A stretch of 64,000 nucleotides of DNA from Pseudomonas borbori (GCF_900115555.1 NZ_FOWX01000002.1:62001-126000); one strand, 5' to 3'. Positions 12,901-21,324 are shown, numbered from the stretch's first letter. Program-made: numbers and translations. Notes: a model not told the origin generated them from the letters alone.

Positions 12901-13430
12901 CGGCGTTCCTTGTACTTGGAGATGCCGGCGGCTTCCTCGATAAAGTTGCGCAGATCCTCGGGCTTGGCCTCGATCAGCTTGCTGATCATGCCCTGCTCGA
13001 TGATCGAGTAGCTGCGCGGGCCCAGACCGGTGCCGAGGAAGATGTCGGTGATATCGCGCCGGCGGCACTTGGTGCCGTTGAGGAAGTAAGTGTTCTGCGA
13101 ATCGCGGGTGACCCGGCGGCGGATGGATATCTCGTTGTAACCGGCGTATTCGCCGGTCAGGGTGCCGTCGGAGTTGTCGAAGACCAGTTCGATGCTGGCC
13201 TGGGTCACCGGCTTGCGCGTGTTGGAGCCGTTGAAGATGACGTCGGTCATCGACTCGCCACGGAGGTTCTTCGCCGAACTCTCGCCCATCACCCAGCGCA
13301 CGGCGTCGATGATGTTCGATTTGCCGCAGCCGTTGGGCCCGACCACCGCTGCCATGTTGCTCGGAAAACTCACCGTGGTCGGGTCGACGAAGGACTTGAA
13401 GCCGGCCAGCTTGATGCATTTAAGCCGCAT
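9942..13430 (-). CDS. smc: Chromosome partition protein Smc
   Basis: Smc is the ATPase of the SMC-ScpAB condensin that compacts and segregates the chromosome. In 1162 residues the protein shows the N-terminal ATPase half with Walker A GPNGCGKSN (31-39), a long coiled coil rich in Glu, Gln, Leu and Arg, a central hinge (about 500-640, from DPGKGVGDWLREQ), a second coiled coil and the C-terminal half with signature LLSGGEKALTALALVFAIF and Walker B CMLDEVDAPLDD. The stretch between it and zipA (9704-9941) holds no evident gene. Confidence 0.98.
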   Translation of the reverse strand: MRLKCIKLAGFKSFVDPTTVSFPSNMAAVVGPNGCGKSNIIDAVRWVMGESSAKNLRGESMTDVIFNGSNTRKPVTQASIELVFDNSDGTLTGEYAGYNEISIRRRVTRDSQNTYFLNGTKCRRRDITDIFLGTGLGPRSYSIIEQGMISKLIEAKPEDLRNFIEEAAGISKYKERRRETENRIRRTHENLARLSDLREELERQLERLHRQAQAAEKYQEYKAEERQLKAQLTALRWQALNEQVGQREAVIGNQEVSFEALVAEQRNADASIERLRDGHHELSERFNLVQGRFYSVGGDIARVEQSIQHGQQRLRQLQDDLRESERARLETEAHLGHDRTLLATLGEELAMLAPEQELTAAAAEEAAAALEESESAMHGWQEQWDGFNQRSAEPRRQAEVEQSRIQQLEQSLERLAERQRRLADELQQLAADPEDVAIAELGEQIAASELGLEDLQLAEEQQAERLQQLRNDLQQAGQAQQQAQGELQRLNGRLASLEALQQAALDPGKGVGDWLREQHLSERPRLAEGLRVEAGWELAVETVLGADLQAVLLDDFNGLDFSGLAQGDLRLASPDKGGARVAGSLLDKVEASVDLAPWLASVKPVDSLDDALAARTSLGEGESLISRDGYWVGRHFLRVRRASEAESGVLARGQELERLGLQRDEFEAALALLDERLLHLRESQGQQEQVREQQRRQLQDQARTLGELKAQLSAGQAKVEQLTLRRRRLDSELLELAEQRELEQEQLGELRLQLQAALDAMASDNQQRESLLASRDALREKLDRVRQEARQHKDHAHQLAVRLGSLKAQHDSTRQALERLESQAERLHEKREQLSLNLEEGEAPLEELRLKLEELLDKRMAVDDELRLARLALEDADRELRDAEKRRTQAEQQSQLLRGQLEQQRMDWQALTVRRKALQDQLLEDNYDLHGVLATLPAEAGEQAWEEQLERLAARIQRLGPINLAAIDEYQQQSERKRYLDAQDADLVEALDTLENVIRKIDKETRNRFKETFDQINGGLQALFPKVFGGGNAYLELTGEDLLDTGVTIMARPPGKKNSTIHLLSGGEKALTALALVFAIFQLNPAPFCMLDEVDAPLDDANVGRYARLVKEMSEKVQFIYITHNKIAMEMAEQLMGVTMHEPGCSRLVAVDVEEALAMVEA

Positions 13431-13566
13431 GTACTGCCATCCTTGGCGCGCCAGCGGTAGCTGGCAATGGCGGGGTCAGTTCGGCCACTCGGGCTCCACG
13501 AAGGATGCGCTCAGCAAGGTGATGAGCAATCTGCTCAGCGAAGCTGCCGGGAGCCTGGAAGGTCAT
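13420..13566 (-). pseudogene. Truncated GntR-family regulator (5' remnant)
   Basis: A start codon with AAGGA upstream opens a frame whose first 24 codons read MTFQAPGSFAEQIAHHLAER then ILRG. This resembles the start of the GntR/FCD regulators that, as I recall, lie between smc and the xdh genes in other pseudomonads. After residue 24 the resemblance stops: the frame continues in GARVAELTPPLPATAG and ends inside the smc start. No helix-turn-helix or effector domain remains. The start region survives, so smc may now use the old promoter. Identification rests on recall of the family. Confidence 0.65.
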
Positions 13567-13776
13567 GATTTTCCTTCGGAATCGTGGAGAGCGCGGGGCG
13601 CGAGTGTAACACAGGGTATTGGCCGACCAAGATACGCCGGCAGGGCTTTGCGCCGCGCCATACCTCCCATCACGCAAGCGCTACGCACAGGCGGCGAAGT
13701 TTGCATAGAAAGCCGCTACCTTTTAACCACGCCTTTGCTGTTTTTTGCGCTCATAACCGAATCGCATGGCAACCGC

Positions 13777-13815
13777 CTGACCATAGGGTCAAATATTTGT
13801 TGACCCAAAAGTCAG
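13777..13815. promoter_or_regulatory. Double palindrome upstream of xdhA
   Basis: Two 16-base imperfect palindromes lie in tandem: CTGACCATAGGGTCAA (13777-13792) and TTGACCCAAAAGTCAG (13800-13815), 23 bases apart centre to centre. Their facing halves also form a perfect GGGTCAA-N7-TTGACCC inverted repeat. The first one recurs as CTGACC-N4-GGTCAA at 21728-21743 before the purine permease. The second overlaps the xdhA -35 element. They are likely regulator sites; the regulator is unknown. Confidence 0.6.
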
Positions 13816-13828
13816 AAAACTCTAGATT
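13800..13828 (+). promoter_or_regulatory. Sigma-70 promoter candidate for xdhABC
   Basis: TTGACC (13800-13805), a 17-base spacer and TAGATT (13823-13828) make a good -35/-10 pair about 110 bases upstream of the xdhA start. The -35 hexamer is part of the second palindrome described for 13777-13815, so binding there should affect initiation. The rest of 13567-13936 holds no gene. Confidence 0.6.
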
Positions 13829-13936
13829 TGCCCCATGCCAAGCCGTGCCAAAACGTCGCACTCACCTGCAAAGTCGTTTTAGCAGAGCCTGATACGAGCC
13901 ATTCGTAAAGAACAATAAAGTGCCTGGAGGTCGTCC

Positions 13937-15376
13937 TTGATCCAGTTTTTACTCAACCGGGAGCTGCGCACCGAGCACGCCCTGGACCCCAACGTCACCG
14001 TGCTCCAGTACCTGCGTGAGCATGTCGGCAAGCCCGGTACCAAAGAAGGCTGTGCCTCGGGCGACTGCGGTGCCTGCACCGTGGTGGTCGGCGAACTGGA
14101 TGGCGAGCGCGTGCGCTACCGCACACTGAATTCCTGCCTGACCTTCGTCTCCTCCCTGCACGGCAAGCAGCTGATCAGCGTCGAAGACCTCAAACACCAG
14201 GGCAGGCTGCACAGCGTGCAGCAGGCCATGGTCGATTGCCACGGCTCGCAATGCGGCTTCTGCACCCCGGGCTTCGTCATGTCGCTGTTCGCTTTGCAAA
14301 AAAACAGCACGAGCTTCGACAAGGCCGAAACCATGGAAGCGCTGGCCGGCAACCTGTGCCGCTGCACCGGCTACCGGCCGATCATCGATGCCGCCGAGCA
14401 AGCCTGCTGCCAGCAGCAGCCGGACCAGTTCGACGCTGTCGAAGCGCAAACCGTGGCCCAGCTGAAGGCCATCGCCCCGCGCGATACCGCCGAACTCAAT
14501 AGCGGCGACAAACGCTGCCTGTTGCCGCTGACCGTGGCCGACCTGGCCGAGCTCTATGCCGCCAACCCGGAAGCGCGCCTGCTCGCCGGCGGTACCGACC
14601 TGGCCTTGGAAGTCACCCAGTTCCACCGCGAGCTGCCGGTGATGATCTATGTCGGCCATATAGAATCGATGAAGCGTGTGGAAGTCACCGCCGAGCATAT
14701 CGAGATCGGCGCCGCCACCGCGCTGTCCGACTGCTACACCGCGCTAGCCGCGGAGTACCCGGACTTCGGCGAGCTGCTGCACCGTTTCGCCTCCCTGCAG
14801 ATCCGCAACCAGGGCACCCTGGGCGGCAATATCGGCAACGCCTCGCCAATCGGCGATGCCCCGCCGCTGCTGATCGCCCTCGGTGCGCAGATCGTCCTGC
14901 GCAAAGGCAACGACACGCGCAGCCTGCCGATCGAGGATTACTTCCTCGACTACAAGGTCACCGCCCGCCAGGAGGCCGAGTTCATCGAGAAGATTCTGGT
15001 GCCGCGCGCGCAGGCCAATCAGGCGTTCCGCGCCTACAAGGTGTCCAAGCGCCTGGACGACGACATTTCCGCGGTGTGTGCCGCCTTCAACCTGCGTATC
15101 GAAGACGGCGTGGTGCAGGATGTGCGTATTGCCTTCGGCGGCATGGCCGCCATCCCCAAGCGCGCGGCCGCCTGCGAAGCTGCCCTGCTCGGTGGCGTCT
15201 GCTATCCGGCCGAGATCGAACGTGCCTGCGCGGCGCTGGCGGAGGACTTCACCCCGCTGAGCGATTTTCGCGCCAGCAAGGAATACCGCCTGCTCACCGC
15301 GCAGAACCTGCTGCGTAAATTCTTCCTCGAGCTCAACGCTCCCGAAGTCGAAACCCGGGTGACCGCCTATGTCTAG
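13937..15376 (+). CDS. xdhA: Xanthine dehydrogenase small subunit XdhA
   Basis: This subunit passes electrons from xanthine oxidation to NAD+ through two [2Fe-2S] clusters and FAD. The plant-type cluster uses C39, C44, C47 and C67 (GCASGDCGAC, NSCL); the second uses C106, C109, C141 and C143 (CGFCTPGF, NLCRCTGYRP). The FAD domain follows with LLAGGTDLALE and GTLGGNIGNASPIGD. The start is TTG, with GGAGG six bases upstream (13926-13930). The 479 residues are normal. The end overlaps xdhB by eight bases, implying coupled translation. Confidence 0.96.
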   Translation: MIQFLLNRELRTEHALDPNVTVLQYLREHVGKPGTKEGCASGDCGACTVVVGELDGERVRYRTLNSCLTFVSSLHGKQLISVEDLKHQGRLHSVQQAMVDCHGSQCGFCTPGFVMSLFALQKNSTSFDKAETMEALAGNLCRCTGYRPIIDAAEQACCQQQPDQFDAVEAQTVAQLKAIAPRDTAELNSGDKRCLLPLTVADLAELYAANPEARLLAGGTDLALEVTQFHRELPVMIYVGHIESMKRVEVTAEHIEIGAATALSDCYTALAAEYPDFGELLHRFASLQIRNQGTLGGNIGNASPIGDAPPLLIALGAQIVLRKGNDTRSLPIEDYFLDYKVTARQEAEFIEKILVPRAQANQAFRAYKVSKRLDDDISAVCAAFNLRIEDGVVQDVRIAFGGMAAIPKRAAACEAALLGGVCYPAEIERACAALAEDFTPLSDFRASKEYRLLTAQNLLRKFFLELNAPEVETRVTAYV

Positions 15377-17765
15377 CCATCACAAAACCAGCAAAACCCA
15401 GGAACAGCTGGCCGCCCTGTTCCGCGCCGACATCACCACCGGCGTCGGCAAAAGCGTCAAACACGAGAGCGCGGACAAGCACGTGTCCGGTGAAGCCGTG
15501 TATGTCGACGACCGCCTGGAATTCCCCAACCAGCTGCACGTCTATGCCCGCATGAGCGACCGCGCCCACGCGCGCATCGTCAAGATCGACACCGCGCCCT
15601 GCTATGCGATTCCCGGCGTGGCCATCGCCATCACCAGCAAGGATGTGCCCGGCCAGTTGGATATCGGTCCGGTGGTCGCCGGCGATCCGCTGCTGGCCGA
15701 CGGCAAGGTCGAATACGTTGGCCAAGTGGTGCTCGCGGTCGGCGCCGACAGCCTGGAAACCGCACGCAAGGCGGCCATGGCGGCGATCATCGAATACGAA
15801 GACCTGGAACCGGTGCTCGACGTGGTCGATGCGCTGCGCAACAAGCACTTCGTCCTCGACAGCCATCAGCACAAGATCGGCGACTCCGCGGCCGAATTGG
15901 CCACCGCGCCGCAGCGTCTGCAAGGCAGCCTGCATATCGGCGGCCAGGAACATTTCTACCTGGAAACCCAGATTTCCTCGGTGATGCCCAGCGAAGACGG
16001 CGGCATGCTGGTCTACACCTCGACGCAGAACGCCACCGAAGTGCAGAAGCTGGTGGCTGAAGTACTGGGCGTGCCGATGCACAAGATCGTCATCGACATG
16101 CGCCGCATGGGCGGCGGTTTCGGCGGCAAGGAAACCCAGGCCGCCGGCCCGGCGTGCCTCTGCGCGGTGATCGCGCACCTGACCGGGCGGCCGACCAAGA
16201 TGCGTCTGCCGCGCATGGAAGACATGAGCATCACCGGCAAACGCCACCCCTTCTATGTCGAATACGACGTCGGCTTCGACGACGACGGTCTGCTGCATGG
16301 CATCCAGATCGAGCTGGCCGGTAACTGCGGTTATTCCCCTGACCTGTCCGGCTCCATCGTCGACCGCGCGATGTTCCACGCCGACAACGCCTACTTCCTC
16401 GGCAACGCCACCATCAACGGTCATCGTTGCAAGACCAACACCGCCTCGAACACCGCCTACCGCGGCTTCGGCGGCCCGCAGGGGATGGTCGCCATCGAAG
16501 AAATCATGGACGCGGTGGCGCGCAAGCTGGGCAAGGACCCGCTTGAGGTGCGCAAGCTCAACTACTACGGCAAGACTGAGCGCAACGTCACCCACTACCA
16601 CCAGACCGTCGAGCACAACGTCATCCATGAGATGACCGCCGAGCTGGAGGAAAGCAGCGAGTACGCCAAGCGCCGTCGTGAAATTGTTGAGTTCAACAAG
16701 AAAAGCCCGGTATTGAAGAAAGGCCTGGCGTTGACCCCGGTTAAATTCGGCATCAGCTTTACCGCCACCTTCCTCAACCAGGCCGGCGCACTGATCCATA
16801 TCTACACCGACGGCTCGATCCACCTGAACCACGGCGGCACCGAGATGGGCCAGGGCCTCAACACCAAGGTTGCGCAGATAGTCGCCGAGGTGCTGCAGGT
16901 GGATATCTCTCGCATCCAGATCACCGCGACCAACACCGACAAGGTGCCGAACACCTCGCCGACCGCCGCCTCTTCGGGGGCCGACCTGAACGGCAAGGCT
17001 GCGCAAAACGCCGCCGAAACGCTCAAGCAGCGTCTAGTGGATTTCCTGGTGCGCGAATACAAGGTCACCCCGGAAGACGTCGAGTTCCGCAACGGCCAGG
17101 TGCGCGTGCGTGATCTGTTCCTGAGCTTCGAGGAAGTGATCCAGAAGGCCTACTTCGCCCAGGTGTCGCTGTCCTCCACCGGCTTCTACCGCACGCCGAA
17201 GATCTACTACGACCGCGACAAGGCTGCGGGTCGACCGTTCTACTACTTCGCCTACGGCGCGGCCTGCGCCGAGGTGATAGTCGATACCCTGACCGGCGAA
17301 TACAAGATGCTGCGCACCGATATCCTGCACGACGTCGGCGCCTCGCTGAACCCGGCCATTGATATCGGCCAGGTCGAAGGTGCGTTCGTCCAGGGCATGG
17401 GTTGGCTGACCATGGAAGAGCTGGTGTGGAACGGCAAAGGCAAGCTGATGACCAATGGCCCGGCCAGCTACAAGATCCCCGCCATCGCCGATATGCCGCT
17501 GGACCTGCGGGTCAAGCTGGTGGAGAACCGCAAGAACCCGGAAGACACGGTGTTCCATTCCAAGGCCGTGGGCGAGCCGCCCTTCATGCTCGGCATCGCC
17601 GTGTGGTGCGCGATCAAGGATGCGGTGGCCAGCCTGGGCGACTACCGGGTGCAACCGAACATCGACGCCCCGGCTACCCCCGAGCGCGTGCTCTGGGGCG
17701 TGGAGCAGATGAAGAAACTGCAGCAGACGGCCAAAGCCGTGAGTGCAGAAGTCGAACCGGCCTAA
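15369..17765 (+). CDS. xdhB: Xanthine dehydrogenase large subunit XdhB
   Basis: XdhB carries the molybdopterin site where hypoxanthine is oxidised to xanthine and urate. The 798 residues show the molybdopterin-binding features: the MRRMGGGFGGKETQ loop, TAYRGFGGPQGM, HLNHGGTEMGQG and, near the end, the catalytic glutamate in AVGEPPFMLG. The start ATG overlaps the xdhA stop. The downstream order (small ORF, xdhC, guaD) makes this a purine-degradation unit from guanine to urate. Confidence 0.96.
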   Translation: MSSHHKTSKTQEQLAALFRADITTGVGKSVKHESADKHVSGEAVYVDDRLEFPNQLHVYARMSDRAHARIVKIDTAPCYAIPGVAIAITSKDVPGQLDIGPVVAGDPLLADGKVEYVGQVVLAVGADSLETARKAAMAAIIEYEDLEPVLDVVDALRNKHFVLDSHQHKIGDSAAELATAPQRLQGSLHIGGQEHFYLETQISSVMPSEDGGMLVYTSTQNATEVQKLVAEVLGVPMHKIVIDMRRMGGGFGGKETQAAGPACLCAVIAHLTGRPTKMRLPRMEDMSITGKRHPFYVEYDVGFDDDGLLHGIQIELAGNCGYSPDLSGSIVDRAMFHADNAYFLGNATINGHRCKTNTASNTAYRGFGGPQGMVAIEEIMDAVARKLGKDPLEVRKLNYYGKTERNVTHYHQTVEHNVIHEMTAELEESSEYAKRRREIVEFNKKSPVLKKGLALTPVKFGISFTATFLNQAGALIHIYTDGSIHLNHGGTEMGQGLNTKVAQIVAEVLQVDISRIQITATNTDKVPNTSPTAASSGADLNGKAAQNAAETLKQRLVDFLVREYKVTPEDVEFRNGQVRVRDLFLSFEEVIQKAYFAQVSLSSTGFYRTPKIYYDRDKAAGRPFYYFAYGAACAEVIVDTLTGEYKMLRTDILHDVGASLNPAIDIGQVEGAFVQGMGWLTMEELVWNGKGKLMTNGPASYKIPAIADMPLDLRVKLVENRKNPEDTVFHSKAVGEPPFMLGIAVWCAIKDAVASLGDYRVQPNIDAPATPERVLWGVEQMKKLQQTAKAVSAEVEPA

Positions 17766-17769
17766 ACCT

Positions 17770-17835
17770 GTAGGAGCGGGCCATGCCCGCGATGCTTCTG
17801 CATCGCAGGCCTTCGCGGGCATGGCCCGCTCCTAC
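17770..17835. repeat. REP doublet (inverted pair)
   Basis: Two 23-base arms (17770-17792 and 17813-17835), the same as those at 27-98, flank a 20-base spacer that is itself self-complementary (GATGC...GCATC). It lies in the transcript between xdhB and xdhC, where a strong hairpin could lower expression of the downstream genes relative to xdhAB; that effect is inference. Confidence 0.85.
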
Positions 17836-17857
17836 ACAAGCACAACGGTGAACAACA

Positions 17858-17989
17858 ATGACAAAACACACCGAACCGAATAGCCAACCGACCCGGCCGG
17901 TGCCGGTTCCGATACTGGACCCGTCGCCGAGCAACTGGCGCCTGCCGCGCCCGGGACAACTGCCGCCAACCTGGAGGCTGAGCAAATGA
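17858..17989 (+). CDS. Small Pro-rich ORF coupled to xdhC
   Basis: A 43-codon frame starts at an ATG with GGTGA about eight bases upstream and ends in an ATGA overlap with the xdhC start. The peptide starts MTKHTEPNSQPTRPVPVPIL and ends WRLPRPGQLPPTWRLSK. It is proline- and arginine-rich, with no signal peptide or membrane segment. I do not recognise it. The four-base overlap suggests translational coupling, so it may be a leader peptide for xdhC or a small protein of its own; it could also be a chance frame. Confidence 0.4.
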   Translation: MTKHTEPNSQPTRPVPVPILDPSPSNWRLPRPGQLPPTWRLSK

Positions 17990-18822
17990 GCTGGATCAGC
18001 GCCCTCGCCGAACTGCAGCAGCAAGGCACGCCCTGCGTGCTGGTGACCATCATCGAAGAGCGCGGCTCGACCCCGCGCAATGCCGGCTCGAAGATGGTGG
18101 TCACCGTTGATCGCATCTTCGAAACCATCGGCGGCGGCCATCTGGAATACAAGGCGATGGAACTGGCCCGCGCAATGCTCGCCTCACGCAGCCAGGACAC
18201 CCGCCTGGAGCGCTTCAACCTCGGCGCCAGCCTCGGCCAGTGTTGCGGCGGCGCCACCGTGCTGCTGTTCGAGCCCATGGGCCAACCCCAGGCGCAGATC
18301 GCCGTGTTCGGCGCCGGCCATGTCGGCCGCGCCCTGGTGCCGCTGCTCGCCAGTTTGCCGTGCAAGGTGCGCTGGATCGACTCACGGGAAAACGAGTTTC
18401 CCGAACAGATCCCCGCCGGGGTGGACAAGGTGGTCGAGGAAGACGTGGTCGACGAGGTCGAGCGCATGCCGGCCGGCAGCTACTTCATCGTCATGACCCA
18501 CAATCACCAGCTCGACCTGGAGCTGACCGCCGCCATCCTCAAGCGCAACGATTTCGCCTACTACGGGCTGATCGGCTCGAAAAGCAAGCGCGCCAAGTTC
18601 GAACACCGCCTGCGCGAGCGCGGCGTGGCCGCCGAGATGATGCAGCGGATGCGCTGCCCGCTGGGTTTGCCCGAAGTGAAAGGCAAGCTGCCGATCGAGA
18701 TCGCCGTGTCCATCGCCGGCGAGGTGATCGCCACCTACAACGCCGCATTTGGCCAGGACGTGAAAAAGGGCGAGAGCAGCGTTGCCAAGCTTCTACCGGC
18801 CTCGCGCCGAACTTCCTCGTAG
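17986..18822 (+). CDS. xdhC: Xanthine dehydrogenase accessory protein XdhC
   Basis: XdhC binds molybdenum cofactor, supports its sulfuration and inserts it into XdhB. The 278-residue protein has the N-terminal XdhC/CoxI domain (LVTIIEERGSTPRNAGSKM and the GGGHLEYKA motif, then LGQCCGGATVLLF) and a C-terminal Rossmann domain (FGAGHVGRALVPLL; YYGLIGSKSKRAKF; CPLGLPEVKGKLPIEIAVSIAGEV). The ATG at 17986 overlaps the stop of the upstream small ORF. It is separated from guaD by a repeat-containing spacer of about 140 bases. Confidence 0.95.
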   Translation: MSWISALAELQQQGTPCVLVTIIEERGSTPRNAGSKMVVTVDRIFETIGGGHLEYKAMELARAMLASRSQDTRLERFNLGASLGQCCGGATVLLFEPMGQPQAQIAVFGAGHVGRALVPLLASLPCKVRWIDSRENEFPEQIPAGVDKVVEEDVVDEVERMPAGSYFIVMTHNHQLDLELTAAILKRNDFAYYGLIGSKSKRAKFEHRLRERGVAAEMMQRMRCPLGLPEVKGKLPIEIAVSIAGEVIATYNAAFGQDVKKGESSVAKLLPASRRTSS

Positions 18823-18876
18823 GTTGGTGTTGAGCGAAGCGATACCCAACATCCGGTTCGCAGAACCGGCCAGGTC

Positions 18877-18946
18877 GTAGGGTGCGCGGGGCCGCCTAGG
18901 CTGTGCGCACCACCCCATCCTCCTCGGTGCGCACGGCGCACCCTAC
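18877..18946. repeat. Dispersed palindromic repeat (GTAGGGTGCGC)
   Basis: Inverted arms GTAGGGTGCGC (18877-18887) and GCGCACCCTAC (18936-18946) enclose 48 bases. Related copies occur at 50384-50456 and as half copies at 6070-6080 and about 62213-62223. A further motif, GTAGGTTGGTGTTGAGCGAA, lies just upstream (18821-18840). All copies are intergenic. Confidence 0.7.
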
Positions 18947-18966
18947 GCATGAACGAGATGCACTAG

Positions 18967-20271
18967 ATGACTAGCACCCTCAAAGCCTACCGCGCCGCCA
19001 TCCTGCACAGCATCGCCGACCCCGCAGTGGTCGGCGTCGAGCAGTCCTATGAATATTTCGAGGACGGCGTGCTGCTGGTCGAGGACGACCGGATCGCCCG
19101 GGTCGGCCACGCCGCCGATCTGCTACCGATGCTCAAGGGTGTCGAGCTTACCGAGTATCAGGATGCCCTGATCACCCCCGGCTTTATCGACACCCATATC
19201 CACTACCCGCAGACCGGGATGATCGCCTCCTACGGCGAGCAGTTGCTCGACTGGCTGAACACTTACACCTTCCCCACCGAAAAACAGTTCGCCGACAAGG
19301 CCCACGCGGCGGATGTGGCCGGCATCTTCCTCAAGGAGCTGCTGCGCAACGGCACCACCACCGCCCTGGTGTTCGGCAGCGTGCACAAGCAATCGGTGGA
19401 CGCCTTCTTCGAGGTGGCCTGCGCGCTGAACCTGCGCATGATCGCCGGCAAGGTGCTGATGGACCGCAACGCGCCGGACTACCTGACCGACACCGCCGAG
19501 TCGGGCTACGCCGAGAGCAAGGAGCTGATCGAGCGCTGGCATGGCAAGGGCCGCCTGCATTACGCGGTGACCCCGCGCTTCGCCCCGACCAGTACGCCGG
19601 AACAGCTGAGTCTGGCCGGCAAGCTGCTCGGCGAATACCCGGACCTGTATATGCACACCCACCTGTCGGAGAACCGTCAGGAGATCGAATGGGTCAAGGC
19701 GCTGTTCCCCGAGCGCAAGGGCTACCTGGATGTGTACGACCACTACCAGCTGATCGGCCCGCGCGCGGTCTTCGCCCACGGTGTGCACCTGTGCGACGAG
19801 GAATGCCAGCGTCTGGCGGAGACCGGCTCGGCGGTGGCCTTCTGTCCGACCTCCAACCTGTTCCTCGGCAGCGGCCTGTTCGACCTGAACAAGCTGGAGC
19901 AGCACCGCGTGCGCGTCGGCCTGGGCACCGATGTCGGCGCCGGCACCAGCTTCAGCCAGCTGCAGTCGCTGAACGAGGCATACAAGATCATGCAGTTGCA
20001 GGGCAAGAAGCTCGATCCATTCAAGTCGCTATACCTGGCCACATTGGGCGGCGCCGAAGCGCTGTACCTGGACGACAAGATCGGTAACTTCGTCAGCGGT
20101 AAAGACGCGGATTTCGTGGTGCTCGACTACAAGGCCACACCGCTGATCGACTACCGCATGCAACAGGCCAGGAGCCTGGCCGAGAAGCTGTTCGCCCTGT
20201 GCATGCTCGGCGACGACCGCGCGATCAAGCAAACCTTCGCCGCCGGCCAGTCGGTCCACGTACGCGATTGA
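18967..20271 (+). CDS. guaD: Guanine deaminase GuaD
   Basis: GuaD hydrolyses guanine to xanthine and ammonia, feeding the xanthine dehydrogenase encoded just upstream. The 434-residue amidohydrolase has the metal-binding THIHYPQ motif (H77, H79), then VTPRFAPT, the HTHLSEN motif, FAHGVHL and the metal-binding aspartate in GLGTDVGAGTSFS, the guanine deaminase signature. It follows xdhC on the same strand and converges on the GntR-type gene. Confidence 0.96.
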   Translation: MTSTLKAYRAAILHSIADPAVVGVEQSYEYFEDGVLLVEDDRIARVGHAADLLPMLKGVELTEYQDALITPGFIDTHIHYPQTGMIASYGEQLLDWLNTYTFPTEKQFADKAHAADVAGIFLKELLRNGTTTALVFGSVHKQSVDAFFEVACALNLRMIAGKVLMDRNAPDYLTDTAESGYAESKELIERWHGKGRLHYAVTPRFAPTSTPEQLSLAGKLLGEYPDLYMHTHLSENRQEIEWVKALFPERKGYLDVYDHYQLIGPRAVFAHGVHLCDEECQRLAETGSAVAFCPTSNLFLGSGLFDLNKLEQHRVRVGLGTDVGAGTSFSQLQSLNEAYKIMQLQGKKLDPFKSLYLATLGGAEALYLDDKIGNFVSGKDADFVVLDYKATPLIDYRMQQARSLAEKLFALCMLGDDRAIKQTFAAGQSVHVRD

Positions 20272-20275
20272 GGCA

Positions 20276-20393
20276 GACCGTGGGAGGCGCTTTCGGCTCG
20301 GGCATCCTGCTTCGCTCTACCTCCTGCATCCATGCAGTCGCAGCGGCGACTGTCGCGGCTAAAGCGGAGCGCCGCCCGGCCCCGCCCACGGTC
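20276..20393. repeat. REP-like inverted repeat between guaD and gntR
   Basis: GACCGTGGG (20276-20284) and CCCACGGTC (20385-20393) are perfect inverted ends of a 118-base region, with related inner parts (GGCGCTTTCGGC and GCTAAAGCGG). It lies between convergent 3' ends, where such elements often help end or stabilise both transcripts. Confidence 0.55.
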
Positions 20394-20446
20394 CCGTATC
20401 AGACACCGCGATCGTGGCGCGCCGCATTCTACAGGTCGATTGCCAA

Positions 20447-21217
20447 TCAACGACCGGCCGGAGTACGCCCCGGCTTCTTCTTGGCGGTCTGCAGCAAGTG
20501 CGAGAACACCGCGTGCAGGTCGTCGGAGGCGCTCTCCTCGTCGAGGTTGAGCTTGCTGTCGATATGGTCCATGTGATGCATCATCAGGCTCACGGCCTTG
20601 CTCGCATCGCGGGCCTCGATGGCATCGATCAGCTGGTTGTGTTCGTCATAGGAGCAGTGCGAACGGCTGCCGCTCTCGTACTGGGCAATGATCAACGAGG
20701 TCTGCGACACCAGGCTGCGCTGGAAGCTGATCAGCGGCGCATTCTTCGCCGCCTCGGCCAGCTTCAGGTGGAACTCGCCTGACAGGCGGATACCCGCCCC
20801 ACGGTCGCCACGGGAGAAGCAGGCTTGCTCGTCCCTGACCATCTGCCGCAATTCGGCCAGTTGCTCGGCCGTGGCATGCTCGACCGCCAGCTCGGTAATC
20901 GCGCGCTCGACCATGCGCCGCGCATAGAAAATCTGCCGGGCCTCTTCCACGCTGGGGCTGGCGACCACGGCACCACGATTGGGTCGTAACAACACGACGC
21001 TTTCGTGGCCCAGACGCGACAAGGCGCGGCGGATGATGGTGCGGCTAACGCCGAAGATTTCGCCCAGGGCTTCTTCGCTCAGCTTGGTGCCAGGCGCCAG
21101 GCGCTGTTCGAGGATGGCGTCGAAGATATGTGCGTAGACGACATCGTCCTGAGTCCCGCTGTGGCTGCTTTTGCCGGTACCCGGCTGCTTCTTGAGGGGC
21201 TGCAATTGCTCGTTCAT
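20447..21217 (-). CDS. GntR-family (FCD) transcriptional regulator
   Basis: The 256-residue protein has an N-terminal winged helix-turn-helix (about residues 25-95; DDVVYAHIFDAILEQRLAPG, LSEEALGEIFGVSRTIIRRA) and a C-terminal FCD effector domain with the metal-site histidines in SGEFHLKLAEAAKN and DEHNQLIDAIEARD. Placed between guaD and the purine permease, it is the likely local regulator of purine uptake or breakdown. I chose the ATG at 21217 (MNEQLQPLKKQ) over a TTG five codons upstream; neither has a strong ribosome-binding site. Target genes are inferred from TTGTAYACAA sites nearby. Confidence 0.9.
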   Translation of the reverse strand: MNEQLQPLKKQPGTGKSSHSGTQDDVVYAHIFDAILEQRLAPGTKLSEEALGEIFGVSRTIIRRALSRLGHESVVLLRPNRGAVVASPSVEEARQIFYARRMVERAITELAVEHATAEQLAELRQMVRDEQACFSRGDRGAGIRLSGEFHLKLAEAAKNAPLISFQRSLVSQTSLIIAQYESGSRSHCSYDEHNQLIDAIEARDASKAVSLMMHHMDHIDSKLNLDEESASDDLHAVFSHLLQTAKKKPGRTPAGR

Positions 21218-21324
21218 TCTGGCTCGCGTCAAAGAGGTTCGGCCTGTACCGAGACTCTACTGCTATTCACCCAGTGACTGGCAAGCAGTATGTGGTGAAA
21301 AACAACAGGAAAAATACTGGCGTA

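Noticed and set aside
15333..17006. 557-codon minus-strand frame opposite xdhB
   Set aside because: Antisense shadow with low-complexity composition; XdhB motifs on the plus strand leave no doubt.
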